A stretch of 64,000 nucleotides of DNA from Piliocolobus tephrosceles (GCF_002776525.5 NC_045436.1:6115918-6179917); one strand, 5' to 3'; positions 1-52,243 are shown, counted from the first letter of the stretch. Numbers and translations: made by a program. Notes: generated from the sequence alone by a model not told the origin.

Positions 1-29
1 TTACAGGCATGAGCCACCATGCCCGGGCC
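1..29 (-). mobile_element. Alu, 5' end only (cut by window edge)
   Basis: 'ttacaggcatgagccaccat' is the complement of the Alu start; the rest lies before base 1. Confidence 0.9.
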
Positions 30-178
30 TAGAAATATATTTTTAAATAGACCTTACCAAAGTTCATTTGTTACTATGAAACCATTAAGACATAAAATTC
101 ACTAAGCTCATTTTATTTAGTTTAACACAAGCTACAATAAGATAAATGTAGTAAAAACACATGAAACGGCACCATTAC

Positions 179-22954
<22,776 letters not shown>

Positions 22955-23031
22955 GTTTACGATGTCACAAAAAACCTGAAATACAAAGGTTAATATATAC
23001 ATAATTAATTTTTAAAACCTCATATTCATTT

Positions 23032-23086
23032 ACCCAGCCTGGGTAACAACAGCGAAACTCTGTCTCAAAAAAAAAAAAAAAAAAAA
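23032..23086 (+). mobile_element. Severely 5'-truncated Alu with target duplication
   Basis: Only 'cccagcctgggtaacaacag' and 'cgaaactctgtctc' plus a tail, between two copies of the 18-bp 'aaaacctcatattcattt' (23014-23031 and 23083-23100). Confidence 0.93.
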
Positions 23087-23149
23087 CCTCATATTCATTT
23101 CCAATATATAAATCTCTATTTAAAAATCATTACAAAAAAACCATTACAA

Positions 23150-23725
23150 GGCCAGGCATGGTGACCCATGCATGTAATCCCAACACTTTGGGAGGCCGAA
23201 GCAGGTAGATCACTGGAGGCCAGGAGTTTGAGACCAGCCTAGACAACACAGCGAAACCTTGTCTCTACTAAAAATACAAAAAAATTGGTCAGGCATGGTA
23301 ACTCACGCCTGTAATCCCAGCACTTTGGGAGGCCAAGGCGGGTGGATTATGAGGTCGGGAGATCAAGACCATCCTGGCTATCATGGTGAAATCCCATCTC
23401 TACTAAAAATACACACCTGTAGTCCCAGCTACTTGGGAGGCTGAGGCAGGAGAATGGCGTGAACCCGGGAGGCGGAGGTTGCAGTGAGCTGAGATCGCAC
23501 CACTGCACTCTAGCCTGGATGACAGAACGAGACTCCGTCTCAAAAACAAAAAAATTAGCTGGACATGGTGGCACACGCCTGTAACCCCAGCTACTTGGAG
23601 GCTGGGGCATGAGAATCGCTTGAACCCAGGAGGCAGAGGCTCCAGTGAGCCAAGATCATGCCACTGTACTCCAGTCTGGGTGACAGTGAGACTCTGTCTC
23701 CAAAAAAAATGAAATAAATAAAATA
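23150..23725 (+). mobile_element. Alu interrupted by a second Alu
   Basis: The host left arm runs to 23286 and resumes as 'ttagctggacatggtggcac' near 23555. Host flanks both contain 'cattaca'. Confidence 0.9.
23287..23554 (+). mobile_element. Inner Alu nested in the A-rich middle of another Alu
   Basis: 'ggtcaggcatggtaactcac' start; its own middle lacks about 45 bp; bracketed by 'caaaaaaatt'. Confidence 0.88.
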
Positions 23726-24365
23726 ATCATTACAAAAAGGCAAAAGGATTTGAGTATCTGCAAACTGTCACGCAAACAGAAGAGAGAAAAAGGGAAAACT
23801 TTAATTCCTGAATTGGATCTATTAAAATGTAATAACTATATGATATTTTTTTAAAAATCTTTCATGTTAAAAATGTTGAAGTCAACTTTAAGACAAATGG
23901 GTATTTTCAGTAATGTCTCAAAATGCACACAGAACTTTGAAATTAGTAGACCAAGAAAGCAAGAAGGTGATAAAATTAAAATAGATCTACATGATCTATT
24001 TCATCTATAAAAGAAAAATATATTGAAAGAAAAATATAAAAGAAAAAGTTGACTTACATATAATAAACTTCCTCTAATTTCTCTGTAATTGCTAATATTG
24101 AATTTCTGAATACCTAGGATATTATTAAAATAATAGCCTTTAATTTATGTAATTATCTAAATAGTAGCTGTGTTGTCTCATTTGCCACAATATAAAATGT
24201 ACTCTTTAAAGAAAAATCTGTAAGGGAAAAACTAACAATGAATGGAAACTTCTCAAGAGGATGTTTCCATTGCATTCTTTAGCTAAGAATCAGTCCATAA
24301 TAAATCTAAAGTATGCCCTGACTTTGTAAGTATATAAAACTATGTTTATCCCAAATAAGACTATC

Positions 24366-24367
<2 letters not shown>

Positions 24368-24399
<32 letters not shown>
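24368..24399. repeat. (TA)16 microsatellite
   Basis: Pure TA dinucleotides abutting the poly-T of an Alu, probably grown from its A-tail or target site. Confidence 0.95.
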
Positions 24400-24414
<15 letters not shown>

Positions 24415-24656
24415 GAGACAGTCTCGCTCTTTCACCAAGCTGGAGTGCAGTGGCATGATCTCAGCTCATTATAACCTCCACCTCCCGGGTTCAAGTGATT
24501 CCCCTGCCTCAGCCTCCCTAGTAGCTGGGACTACAGGCACGCGCCACCACGCCCAGCTAGTATTTTTGTATTTTAGTAGAGACAGTGTTTCACCATGTTG
24601 GGCAGGATGGTCTTGATCTCATGACCTCAAGCGATTGCCCGCCTTGGCCTCCCAAA
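24400..24656 (-). mobile_element. Alu truncated at its 5' end
   Basis: Poly-T after the (TA)n, ends at 'cctcccaaa', lacking about 35 bp, immediately before a 44-bp direct repeat. Confidence 0.92.
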
Positions 24657-24657
24657 T

Positions 24658-24701
24658 GAGGTTCTTTTAAAGGATAATCTATACCAGTATATTATAGAGA
24701 A
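24658..24701 (+). repeat. 44-bp direct repeat, copy 1
   Basis: 'ccagtatattatagagaa' end; 40 of 44 bases match copy 2 at 25067-25110. Confidence 0.95.
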
Positions 24702-24704
24702 TTC

Positions 24705-25002
24705 AGGTAAGGCACAAGTGGCTCATGCCTATAATCCCAGCACTTTGGGAGGACAAGGCCAGAGGACTGTTGAGGCCAGGAGATCGAGACCAGCCTGGGA
24801 AACATAGTAAGATCCTGTCTCTAAAAGAAACAAAAAAGAAAAAAGACAGGCATGGTGGTGCAGACTTATAGTCCCAGCCACTTGGGAGGCTGAGATAGGA
24901 GGATCACTTGAGTCTAGGTGTTTACAGTTACAGTGAACTATGATTGTGCCACTGCACTCCAGCCTGGGTGACAGAGCAAGATTGTGTTGCAAAAAAAAAA
25001 AA
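24705..25002 (+). mobile_element. Alu, old (J type)
   Basis: 'caagtggctcatgcctataa' to a 12-A tail; lies between two copies of a 44-bp repeat. Confidence 0.93.
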
Positions 25003-25066
25003 GTTATTCCAAACAGTATTATCACTATATTTTAAATATAATCTTATTTGAAAACGAATGTGTCAC

Positions 25067-25110
25067 GAGGCTCTTTTAAAAGGTAATCTACACCAGTATA
25101 TTATAGAGAA
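25067..25110 (+). repeat. 44-bp direct repeat, copy 2
   Basis: Same length as copy 1 with four substitutions, 409 bp away. Confidence 0.95.
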
Positions 25111-25423
25111 GTCTAATACAATCTTTGTGAAAGGTGAGGCACACTTAGGCTAATACCTGACCCCCAAAACATGGAATATTTTCAACTGAAAGGTTAATTC
25201 AGGAAAGACTATTAGTTTTCTCGTGTTTACGTACTGAAAGAACAATAGGTATTGAATAAATGATTTGCAAAGTTTGCCAGAAATGTCTACAACAGATAGT
25301 TTTAGAAGTGTTTAAATATTTTTAGGACAGGATTAAGCTATGAGGGCAAAGGATTGCATGTTCAGAGAAAGAAACAGTCTAGTTCTGGGTAATTTGGGAA
25401 TGAAAATTAAAAAGGGGTGACCA

Positions 25424-25720
25424 GGCTGGGCACAGTGGCTCACGCCTGTAATCCCAGCACTTTGGGAGGCCAAGGAGGGTGATTCACGAGGTCAGGAGTT
25501 CAAAACCAGCCTGACCCATATGGTAAAACCACGTCTCTACTAAAAATACAAAAATTAGCTAGGCATGGTGACAGCGCGCCTGTAGTCCCAGCTACTCAGG
25601 AATATGAGGCAGGAGAATTGCTTGAACCTGGGAGGAAGAGATTGCAGTGAACCTAGATCGCACCACTGCACTCCAGCCTGGGCAACTGAGCAAGACTCCG
25701 TTTCAACAACGACAACAAAA
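25424..25720 (+). mobile_element. Alu
   Basis: 'ggctgggcacagtggctcac' to a CAA-rich tail. Confidence 0.95.
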
Positions 25721-25904
25721 AACACGTGAACAAAATACAATACGGGCACCTTTGCTTAATATGAAGGAGTCTAGACTAGAGGCCATTTCCTGTAATAACT
25801 CCAGAGGCCCAAAAGACATAGATGTGGTCTTTGAATATGGAGCTGAAATAAGAGGAACTAAAAATGACTGTGTCATCCAATACAAATACGAGTCACATAA
25901 ATCA

Positions 25905-26165
25905 ATTAAAATTTTCTAGCAGTCATATTAAAAAGTAAAACGTTGATGGAATTCATTTTAATAATATTCAATTTAACGCAGTACAGTATGTCCAAAATAT
26001 TATACTGACACTAATACAGAAGTTATTAATGACATATTTTACCTTTTTTTGTACCGAGTCTTCAAAATCTGGTGTGTATTTTACACTCACGGCACAACTC
26101 AATTCAGACTAGCCTATTTCAAATGCCGGATGTAGCTACCGGCTACAGAACTGGATAGCAGAGAT
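25905..26165 (+). mobile_element. Non-autonomous hAT-type DNA transposon relic (subfamily not assigned)
   Basis: 'aattttctagcagtcatatt', 'tggtgtgtattttacactca' and 'cggctacagaactggatagc' are in the order of a well-known hAT-Charlie family. In TRAPPC11 intron 1. Confidence 0.6.
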
Positions 26166-27000
26166 CTAAATTATGGGAAATCTGTTCCAAAATCACTGCA
26201 TGAAAATTGTAACAGAAATTATTGCCACGTTCTCCCATGGCACTTGAAATGGTCGTGCTTATTCTGCAGCAAAGGAATTTGAATGAGAACACCGATATGC
26301 ACAGGCGCAGATTGAAAGGATCTCAATGACAGGCTGGAAGCAGAAATTTTCAGATATCCTGGAAGAAGCCAATGGAGCAACCAACGAAACTATACATGAA
26401 AGGAAGCGCAGCTATAGGAGGTGAATAATGGATGGGAGATCCAGTAATGCAAGGGAAGTAAACTGGAAACTAGCGTGAGAGGTAAGAAAAGTGGCCCAAT
26501 CAAATTGGGAACTAAAAAAACCCTAAAACCTAATGCGGTTGCTTTTTTTTTCTTTTAACTAACTGGAAGTTCAGGGTGTAGGACACAAGGCTGCTGAGAA
26601 TGGGATTGAGAGATGTTCAACTACAAAACGAACAAAAGAGGAACGACAGTGTGGGGACGAAACGATGTTTCGATGTTAAAGATGAGAAGAAAACAACCCA
26701 GCCTAGGAGAAACACCGTCCCCATGGTCGCAGTATCCGCTCTGGTAGCTCCGGCGAGGAAAGGCAGAGGAATAACATTGCAGTCCCTAAAGGCAGATATC
26801 TTCCTCCTCTTATTCCCCTGTCTTAAACCTGGGAGGCCCTAGAAATGGGTGCGTCTTTCCTTGGGTCTAAAAGAGAAGTGCCAGGATTGCACTCGTCGAT
26901 GGGATTGCAAAACGCAGGCCCCCAAACCAGCATTGTTAAGAGTTAGCTCTCTTCCTCTGCGATCCCGCCTGGCCCCGCGGGTCTCCCGGCCCGGACTCAC

Positions 27001-27200
27001 CCAGGCCCCACGCCCCGGGCCCGCTGCAGCTGAGGCCTGTCGCCGCCAGCCGGGACAAGACGAGGGGAGGCGGCGGGATGTCACAGAACGCCAGGGCCGG
27101 TCCCCACCGCTGCAGCCCCACAGCCAGCTCCAGCAGGCGAGACTTCCCTGTAGCCACCGCCCCCACCACAGGAAGCACTTTCTGGGCCTGAGTGACAGCG
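27001..27200 (-). other. TRAPPC11: TRAPPC11 presumed noncoding exon 1 (5' limit unknown)
   Basis: Exon 2 begins with 5' UTR, so a noncoding first exon is needed. The best minus-strand donor in the CpG island is 'gtgagtccg' immediately below base 27001, preceded by CTGG. Intron 1 would then be 22976-27000. The donor is visible; the transcription start is not, and the upper limit given here is a guess. Confidence 0.45.
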
Positions 27201-27495
27201 TTCTACACCAATCGCTGTCCCGGAACTTTACGGCGCTCCTCCGAGCGTGAGGAAGACGCCGCACTTCCCAGGCCCCACCACCCGCGGCTCCTGCCCGGAG
27301 CCCACAGCCCAACGCCGGCGGCTGGGCGCTGCCGAGACCCGGGGCGCACGCGATTGGCGTCTGCCAGTGCGAAGACTGTGCCGCCGCCACAACCGAGGCG
27401 CCAAAGGGGGACGCCCGGCCTCTGGGCCGCTGCCCGCGCTGTCTCTTCGTTGTTGGGAGAGCCGTCCGCTCAGGAGGCGCCCCGCCACCGGCGCG

Positions 27496-44667
<17,172 letters not shown>

Positions 44668-45871
44668 GTAGCACTTGGAATTTGAGACAAGGAAAGAGCA
44701 TTCTTTAAAAAGTAAAACTGGGTTCAAAATCTTTCATTACTATTTTCTGGTATTGAGGTGGCTTTTTATAAAACAATTTTTTGTATGTTTCTTACATTAA
44801 AAAGGTTGTAAGTTGAAAGTTCATGAAGAGATCTGGTTGTATTAAATTATTTTCACAAACTTGCCTTAATAAAAGGTGAAAATGTTAATGTTTAGTATAC
44901 TTTATGAAGCCTCTTGAGCTTCGTAAATGAACAGGCGTGGGGAATAAGAATCAGTGTTAATTTATATGATCTTATCCTGGTGGATGCGCTATTTTCTTAA
45001 AGGAGGATGAAGCCCTTTTCAAACTGTCATCCCAGTGGAGCAGAGTACTCAGTGAACAGTTACTCTATGGTGCAATGCATATTAATAGGCTTCTCATCTT
45101 TAAGTCTTCATCTCTTCTTTTGCTTAATTACTGAATCATAAATTGCTTCAGAGAAATTTAAATGCTGGTGTTTGAACTTTATACATGATACTTTCTGTAG
45201 TTTCTTTTAATTTTTGAAAGGTCAACTGCTTCCCTTTAATAACTTAATATCTGTTTATACTTTTCTCTTGATTTAGTTCAAGATGTTTGATCATGAGTGC
45301 TTTGAGTGATATGCAGAATAGGAGAATATAAAAGCAAATCTGCCAAATACACTAGAAAGCATTTCAGTAAGAAATACTGGCCCTTCTTTAAAACATTTCT
45401 CTTGCATATACCAGGATGGGAGTAAAAGATGCCTTAATGTTTAATTTTTGTATTGTTGGAGACATTGATTTTAATAAAATCCTATTTATCTGCTGTTGTG
45501 TACTTTTAGTTGTGGGATAACTGAGGTCTCCTAAATGGTTCAACATAAAACCACATTTCAAGTCTTGTTTCTTTTTTGGAGTGTCTTTTCAAGTATTCAA
45601 ATGTATTTCTCAACCTGAGCATCTTTTTAATCATGTACATGGGAGTCTTTTATATGCTGAACTGTTACACGTGCTTGATTTAAAAATAATAATAATAGAG
45701 GAAACTGTTGGTCTACTTGTACCAGGAAAAGTTTCTGATGTTTATGTGTTTGTACAGTGATTTTGTATATGCGCCCAGCTTTAAGAACACATAAAACTGT
45801 TATGTCTGGTAGGGAGCTTGTTAGTGCCTCAAGTTACACCTGTGCAACTTGGGTCTGCGTTTTGATAGAAC

Positions 45872-45877
45872 AATAAA
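45872..45877 (+). terminator. RWDD4: RWDD4 candidate polyadenylation signal
   Basis: AATAAA followed within about 45 nt by GT-rich 'gagctgtgtcc'. One of four hexamers in the 3' UTR. Confidence 0.5.
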
Positions 45878-46435
45878 CGTTTAAAGAAGTTAAGAGTAGT
45901 TTGAGCTGTGTCCACAGTTTTCACTCATTAACTGACTTCAGCTAAATAGTTTGAATTATAGGGTAAGTATAATGACAGCAAAGGAGTTAATCTCATTTTC
46001 AAAAACTGTTTCACATTTTATTTCTTGAATTAATATAGAGCAAAACGTTAAAATTCAGGACCACTGGAATATGGCAACTTATGTTTCAGGGTTGTGTGTG
46101 GGTAGTATTTGTGGTTGTATTGGTTTGTCTTTTGTTTTGGAAGAAACATCTGCTGGTGGAATAAAATACTTTGTTTTGCTCTGAGGAGACTGAAATTGTT
46201 CAGGCTTATTATGGCTCATAGATTACAGAGAATGATGTGCCAATGAACTATTTTTACTCTTTTTATATGAAATGTACAAATTTCTAGGAGTGATGGTGAT
46301 GGTGGTGCCTCTTATTACCTTACGTAAAACACTTGAACAGCCTCATCAATATTGCCGTCATCTGTTTAACACTCCCAGTATATTTTCTCAATGTCTGTTT
46401 ACTTAAAATGTTGTGGAATGACATAATTAATAAGC

Positions 46436-46441
46436 AATAAA
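46436..46441 (+). terminator. RWDD4: RWDD4 candidate distal polyadenylation signal
   Basis: AATAAA followed by T-rich 'cacattttatttcac'. It is the last hexamer before the AluY at 46589. Confidence 0.5.
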
Positions 46442-46587
46442 GTCTGAATTATACACAGTGATTTATCTTCACATTTTATTTCACATCACTTCAGAGAGAA
46501 TTGTTGATTTTATAAATCTGCATGGCCTTATGGTGCAAGATGTACCCTCCTACTAGAAACTATTCAAAATGTTGGATTAAAAAATGT

Positions 46588-46588
<1 letters not shown>

Positions 46589-46621
<33 letters not shown>

Positions 46622-46900
46622 AGACAGAGTCTCTCTCTGTTGCCCAGGCTGGAGTGCAGTGGCGCTATCTCGGCTCACTGCAAGCTCCGCCTCCCGGGTT
46701 CACGCCATTCTCCTGCCTCAGCCTGCCGAGTAGCTGGGACTGTAGGCGCCCGCCACTGCGCCTGGCTAATTTTTTTGTATTTTTAGTAGAGACGGGGTTT
46801 CACCGTGTTAGCCAGGATGGTCTCGATCTCCTGACCTTGTGATCCGCCCACCTTGGCCTCCCAAAGTGCTGGGATTACAGGCGTGAGCCACGGCCCGGCC
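46589..46900 (-). mobile_element. AluY
   Basis: 32-T run, then a little-diverged AluY just after the RWDD4 distal polyadenylation signal. Confidence 0.95.
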
Positions 46901-47900
46901 TAAAAAATACTTTTCAAGTGAGCTCACAGACGATAAGGAATGCCTAGAGGCTAAAAAATTCAGTGAAAGTTGGAACCTAGAGGTTAAGGACAGCTTTAGT
47001 TTTCAGTTTCAAGGGTCCAGAAGACACGAGATGAAGGCCAGGATCAGCCTAGGTTAGGGAGTCACACCCCTGAAACATCTGTAAAACTGAGGCCCATCCT
47101 TCAGTGCGAGCCCTGAGGACATTTCTGTCTTGAACTGTGGTTCTGAATGGAAGAGTAAAATACAAGTATATACATATACATACACATATGTAAGTGTATA
47201 TACACACACTCCTGACAGTTTGTGCCCCCAGGTTACCTCACACTGGGATTTCAGCCCAAATTCCTCCCCCATGTGTGATTTTAAAACAGACAAACCCTCA
47301 AGCCAATGTTTTAGTTGAAAGTAGAACCAAATCGCTAGGGGCTCTGGGTAACTGTGAGAAATGAACACACATCTGCTGTGTTCTTTCAGAACTCAACTTG
47401 AACCCAGACCACCAACCGGGTGCCCCATAATGAGTTTATGGAGTGTGCCCTCACAGTCAAAAATCAGAATACATAAAAGCAAAGCGTGAGAGCCTGCCAC
47501 AAAAATCTTAGGGGAATGGGAGCTGCAAGGGTATAGTGATACTGTACAGTGTGTTTCAAATAAATAAGAAACTGAATAGGGAACAAGAAAATTATCAGAC
47601 AAGATTTGACAACCAAAGAGAACTTCTTGAAATGAAAACATTGAAATTGAAGTTAAAGATGACAAATACACTTGCAGTGAACCTTGACCACTCGTGTGTA
47701 TAAATATCCTACGGAATGAAACTGGTACGAAGCCGGCAATTTGGATTTTCTCCTTTTGATTGCAGCATTCGAATCATTCCACATCATTTCTTCACAGGCC
47801 ACAACTTTTTTAATTTGTTGGTTGATTCAAGCTTTCACCAAGTCCTGCTTGGTTCTATAGATAGGCCTAACCCTGGATCTTGGATTTTTTTTTGGAGGGT

Positions 47901-48025
47901 TTTCTTTTTCTTTTTCTATAGAGAGATAGGGTCTTGCCCTGTCTGTCACCCAGGCTGGAGTGCAGTGGCACGATCGTAAGTCACTGCAGCCTCCCCAGGA
48001 CCTAGGCTCCCAAGTAACTAGGACT
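47901..48025 (-). mobile_element. Alu fragment
   Basis: 'agggtcttgccctgtctgtc' to 'aagtaactaggact'. Confidence 0.85.
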
Positions 48026-48107
48026 CCAAATTCGCAGAAGAGGGCAGTTTGGAGGATTCGGCTAGTGTTTCCGGAAGGCTGTCTGTGATTGCTTTAACAA
48101 TAAATTT

Positions 48108-48400
48108 GGCAGGGTGCGGTGGCTCACTCCTGTAATCACAGCACTTTGGGAGGCCGAGGCAGGCAGATCACTTGAGGCTAGGAGTTCAAGACCAGCCTGG
48201 CCAACACAGCAAAACCCCATCTCTACTGAAAATACAAAAAAAAACTAGCTGTGCAAGGTGACAGGCGCCTGTAATCACAGCTACTCAGGAGGCTGAGGCA
48301 CAAGAATCGCTTGAATCTGGGAGGTGGAGGTTGTGGTGAGCAGAGATTGCGCCATTGCACTCCAGCCTGGGCAACAGAGCAAGACCCTGTCTCAAAAATA
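48108..48400 (+). mobile_element. Alu
   Basis: 'ggcagggtgcggtggctcac' to 'ctcaaaaataataaa'. Confidence 0.95.
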
Positions 48401-48404
48401 ATAA

Positions 48405-49845
48405 ATATAAGAGTCATGCTATGTAGTAACAATAGAGATTTGTGTTTGCGCGTTTTTACCTTTGAATATTCCATAGTGAAAACAGAACAAGAGGGATTGC
48501 CTGGTCATCTAAGATTCAAAATTTCAGTATTTTCAGTTAATGTGACAAAAAAATAATATGTAACCTAGAGTGAATTTCAAATTTGTGTTCCTTTAGTGAG
48601 GAAATTAGGGATCTTTGCTAGCATTTTTTAATGGAATGGGAGGCAATAGAATTGAACAGAAAATACCAGCATGCACTACCTGTTGTAAGAGACTTTTTTC
48701 CACTGTGAAAACTGTAATTTGGAGTGTGCATGTATGGGTACTGAGTCACTATGTAGAATTTACTAAAATGAGGCATGAAAAAAGTGTGAAAGCCACTGAT
48801 CAGAGCATGCGAAAGATGAAACGACTTTTCTATGAAGACTTAATTTTCAGAGGCACAAAATGTCCCTTTCAAAGTGCTAAGGACTTTTATCATTGATTTT
48901 TGCATTATTCCTGAAGATCAATTAAGTAAAGCTACGTTGCACAGTATGAGGAGAGGAGCAGGTGTTTGATTGAGAGTGAGATCTTTAATGACTTCGTAAA
49001 TTTGTAATAATGAAAATTCTTGCATAATTTTTGCTTATATGAAGAGCTGAGAACATTTTAAGAGGCAATGCTTGAATAAATAGATAAGTAATTTTAATAG
49101 CCTTAATTTCTCACTCATGTGAACCTAAAATAAGAAAATTAGTTTGACTTTCTCATTTCTAGTGGAATACCATTTTTGCTTGCTGAGCTTCCTGTATCAA
49201 TCTAGTTTCCAGAATAAATTGTCATAATAGGTTGCTGGTGATACAGTAGACAGGAAGCGTCCCCACCCCTGCCCGTTTTCCGTTTGTTATTGCTGGCACC
49301 TGGGAAGTTTTCAGTGATCTTGCCTGTTTGGCTACAGCCCTCTGGAGCTACAATAGGTCCTTTTCTGGGCCTGCCACGAAGTCTGGCCTGTTGGGAAACT
49401 ATTATTGATATTTTAAATACCAAACCAAAGGGAATCCAACTTAGAAAAGGAGGAAACTGTTGGGGAGTGGAGGGGGATGTAGATTTAAAATATTTTGCTT
49501 CATAATTGGGTGATTAGAAATCAGCCTTAAGAGTTTAACACTGGGACGTTTTTTAGAGTACACAAAGCAATCGGGGAAAAGGTTTGTGTTTAATGTAGCT
49601 GTGGAATCAACTTAGGAGGAAGCTTTCGACTTAGGGCAGCAGGTATTCTGCGTTGCTTGCAGTCGATCTCATTTGTGAAGGAACATACGAAGATTTGGAT
49701 CCTGGAGCCTACGGGAGATTTTCATCTCTGAGGCTTCTTCACAGGAAGCTTCAGCGTTCCTATTCTCTTCACTATCCTTTGTATTCCTAAAATCACACTT
49801 TTTTCAAATATCTACCCAACAGTATGGTTATTTTTAAAACAAAAC
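48405..49845. other. Intergenic unique sequence
   Basis: No recognised repeat. A 93-codon frame at 48615-48896 has no visible domain, splice context or CpG promoter, so it is not called a gene. Confidence 0.55.
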
Positions 49846-49849
49846 AATT

Positions 49850-50146
49850 GGCTGGGCGCGGTGGCTCACGCCTGTAATCCCAGCACTTTGGGAGGCCAAG
49901 ACAGGAGAATCACCTGAGGTCAGGCATTTGAGACCAGCCTGGCCAACATGGTGAGACCCCATCGCTACTAAAAATAAAAAATTAGCTGGGTGGCCTGTAG
50001 TCCCAGCTACTCCGGAGGCTGAGGCAGGAGAATTGCTTGAACCCGGGAGGCAGAGGTTGCAGTGAGCCGAGTTCGTGCCGCTGCACTCCAGCCTGGGTGA
50101 CAGAGACAGACTCTGTCTCAAAAAAAAAAAAAACAAAAAAAAAAAC
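49850..50146 (+). mobile_element. Alu
   Basis: 'ggctgggcgcggtggctcac', about 20 bp missing at 'gctgggtggcctgtag'. Confidence 0.95.
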
Positions 50147-50701
50147 CGTAAAACCTTTTCCTCCCCCTTCTGTTTTTCTGAAGATCGCTAAACCTACCAT
50201 TGTCACTTTGCCATTTCGCTTGATAAATTACACTAACAAAATATTCTTTAGCTCCCAGGGGCATCTCACAAATTAAATTTTAAATCGATGGATGTGAGTT
50301 TTTCTGTTTGAAATCCTCATGATAACTGGGAAATCGTGCAGTTTGGGTTATAAGAATGTCCATCCGTCTGCTAAAGGAAAGCTGAACTCCCACCGCATGC
50401 TGACAAGTACCATCTGTTACGTTTTTCTGTTGGTTTCTATATTTTTCTTTTCGTATGTCAGTGTTTTAAAATTTCTTATTTTGTATTTTTATCAAAGTCA
50501 TACATGTAGATAGTTTTAAAGGCAAGTAGTTCTGCAAGGCTTTTACTTTTGTGAAAGAAGATCTTTTTGCCTCCTATCACAGTCCCCACTCTGCGGGGGT
50601 AACTAGTTTCGGCTACTTTAAGGGTGAACTGGTCTCTAAGGCCGCCTAGACTCCTGCCAACTCTAGCCCTCCCCTCCTGCTCTTCCCCAACACGATCCTG
50701 C

Positions 50702-50737
50702 CTGTGTCCTCTGCTCCGGCTGTGTCCTCTGCTCCGA
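50702..50737. repeat. 18-bp tandem duplication
   Basis: 'ctgtgtcctctgctccg' occurs twice, last base differing. Confidence 0.95.
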
Positions 50738-50823
50738 CTCCGCTTTTTACTGAGTGAGGCGGAAAGCCTCCAGAGTGTCTGTATTGAGCGGAGGAGTGAG
50801 GGGATCTGATTTGCGTATTGAGA

Positions 50824-51129
50824 TGCCGGGCGCGGTGGCTCAAGCCTGTAATCCCAGCACTTTGGGAGGCTGAGACGGGCGGATCACGAGGTCAGGAGAT
50901 CGAGACCATCCTGGCTAACACGGTGAAACCCCGTCTCTACTAAAAATACAAAAATTAGCCGGGCGTGGTGGCGGCGCCTGTAGTCCCAGCTACTCAGGAG
51001 GCTGAGGCAGGAGAATGGCGTGAACCTGGGAGGCGGAGCTCGCAGTGAGCAGAGATCGTGCCACTGCACTTCACTGAGATTGTGTTGCACTCCAGCCTGG
51101 CAACAGAGTGAGACTCCGTCTCAAAAAAA
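50824..51129 (+). mobile_element. AluY with internal duplication
   Basis: 'gccgggcgcggtggctcaag'; 'tgcactt...tgcactcc' duplicated at about 51065-51095. Confidence 0.94.
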
Positions 51130-51203
51130 TGATAATAATATCTGAATTCCTTATTATTGCTTAACAGACTCTCATCCCAGGCAGTGCATCAATACCACCT
51201 AGA

Positions 51204-51504
51204 GGCCGGGCGCGGTGGCTCAAGCCTGTAATCCCAGCACTTTGGGAGGCCGAGACGGGCGGATCATGAGGTCAGGAGATCGAGACCATCCTGGCTAACA
51301 CGGTGAAACCCCGTCTCTACTAAAAATACAAAAAGCTAGCCGGGCGAGGTGGCTGGCGCCTGTAGTCCCAGCTACTCGGGAGGCTGAGGCAGGAGAATGG
51401 CGGGAACCCGGGAGGCGGAGCTTGCAGTGAGCTGAGATCCCGCCATTGCACTCTAGCCCGGGCGACAGAGCAAGATACCGTCTCAAAAAAAAAAAAAAAA
51501 AAAA
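51204..51504 (+). mobile_element. AluY of Old World monkey type (AluYR-like)
   Basis: 'ggccgggcgcggtggctcaa', 'gccgggcgaggtggctgg', 'gaatggcgggaacccg'; 21-A tail. Confidence 0.93.
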
Positions 51505-51967
51505 GAGAATAGTCAAGCAAGAGGGAAGGCAGGAAGGCCAGTGAGGAAGCTGTTGAGGAAGTGGGTGAAGAATGACGATTCCTTGACAAGGGTGGGAGGT
51601 GGGAGTGGGTGAGAAGCGGTCAGTTTCTGGATGTATAGTGAAGGAACGGCTGACGAGCTTGCTGGTGAATCAGATGAAGGATATGGGAGAGCTAGAGGCA
51701 TCAAAGATAACTCCAAATTGGTTTTTGGCCTAAGCAACTGAAAAAAAATCAATTGATAATGATATTAGTTCTGCTTAACTGATCCTAGAAATAAGGCAAT
51801 CCTGTAAATAAGGTAATCCCAGTGAAAATGCAACTGGATTTTTAAAAGAAAGAAAAGCTGATTCCAAAGTTCTTAAGGAAAACTAAGCATACCAGAATAG
51901 ACCAAAAAAAAAAAAAGTTCAAAAACAGTTACGATGTGAGTTTAGTTCTTTCAGTTAGCCAAACATT

Positions 51968-52243
51968 GCCGGGCGCGGTGGCTCAGCACTTTGGGAGGCT
52001 GAGGTGGGCAGATGACTAGGTCAGGAGATCGAGACCAGCCTGGCCAACGTGGTGAAACCCCGTCTCTACTAAAATACAAAACTTAGCTGAGTGTGGTGGT
52101 GCACACCTGTAGTCCCAGCTACTTGGGAGACTGAGGTAGGGGAATTGCTTAAACCCGGCAGGTGGAGATCGCAGTGAGCCAAGATCACACCACTGCACTC
52201 CAGCCTGGGCCACAGAGCAAGACTCCGTCTCAAAAAAAAAAAA
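51968..52243 (+). mobile_element. Alu
   Basis: About 15 bp lost near the start. Flanks 'agttagccaaacatt' and 'attagtcaaacatt'. Confidence 0.94.

Larger units (their letters stand above)
44668..46460 (+). other. RWDD4: RWDD4 3' UTR (end inferred)
   Basis: No repeat is obvious across this 1.8-kb stretch. AATAAA hexamers lie at 44868-44873, 45473-45478, 45872-45877 and 46436-46441. The last two are followed by T/GT-rich sequence, so polyadenylation near 45.9 and 46.46 kb is plausible. The distal end is an inference. Confidence 0.6.

Noticed and set aside
48615..48896. 93-codon open frame in unique intergenic sequence
   Set aside because: No domain, no splice partner, no promoter feature; could be tested by conservation but unsupported here.
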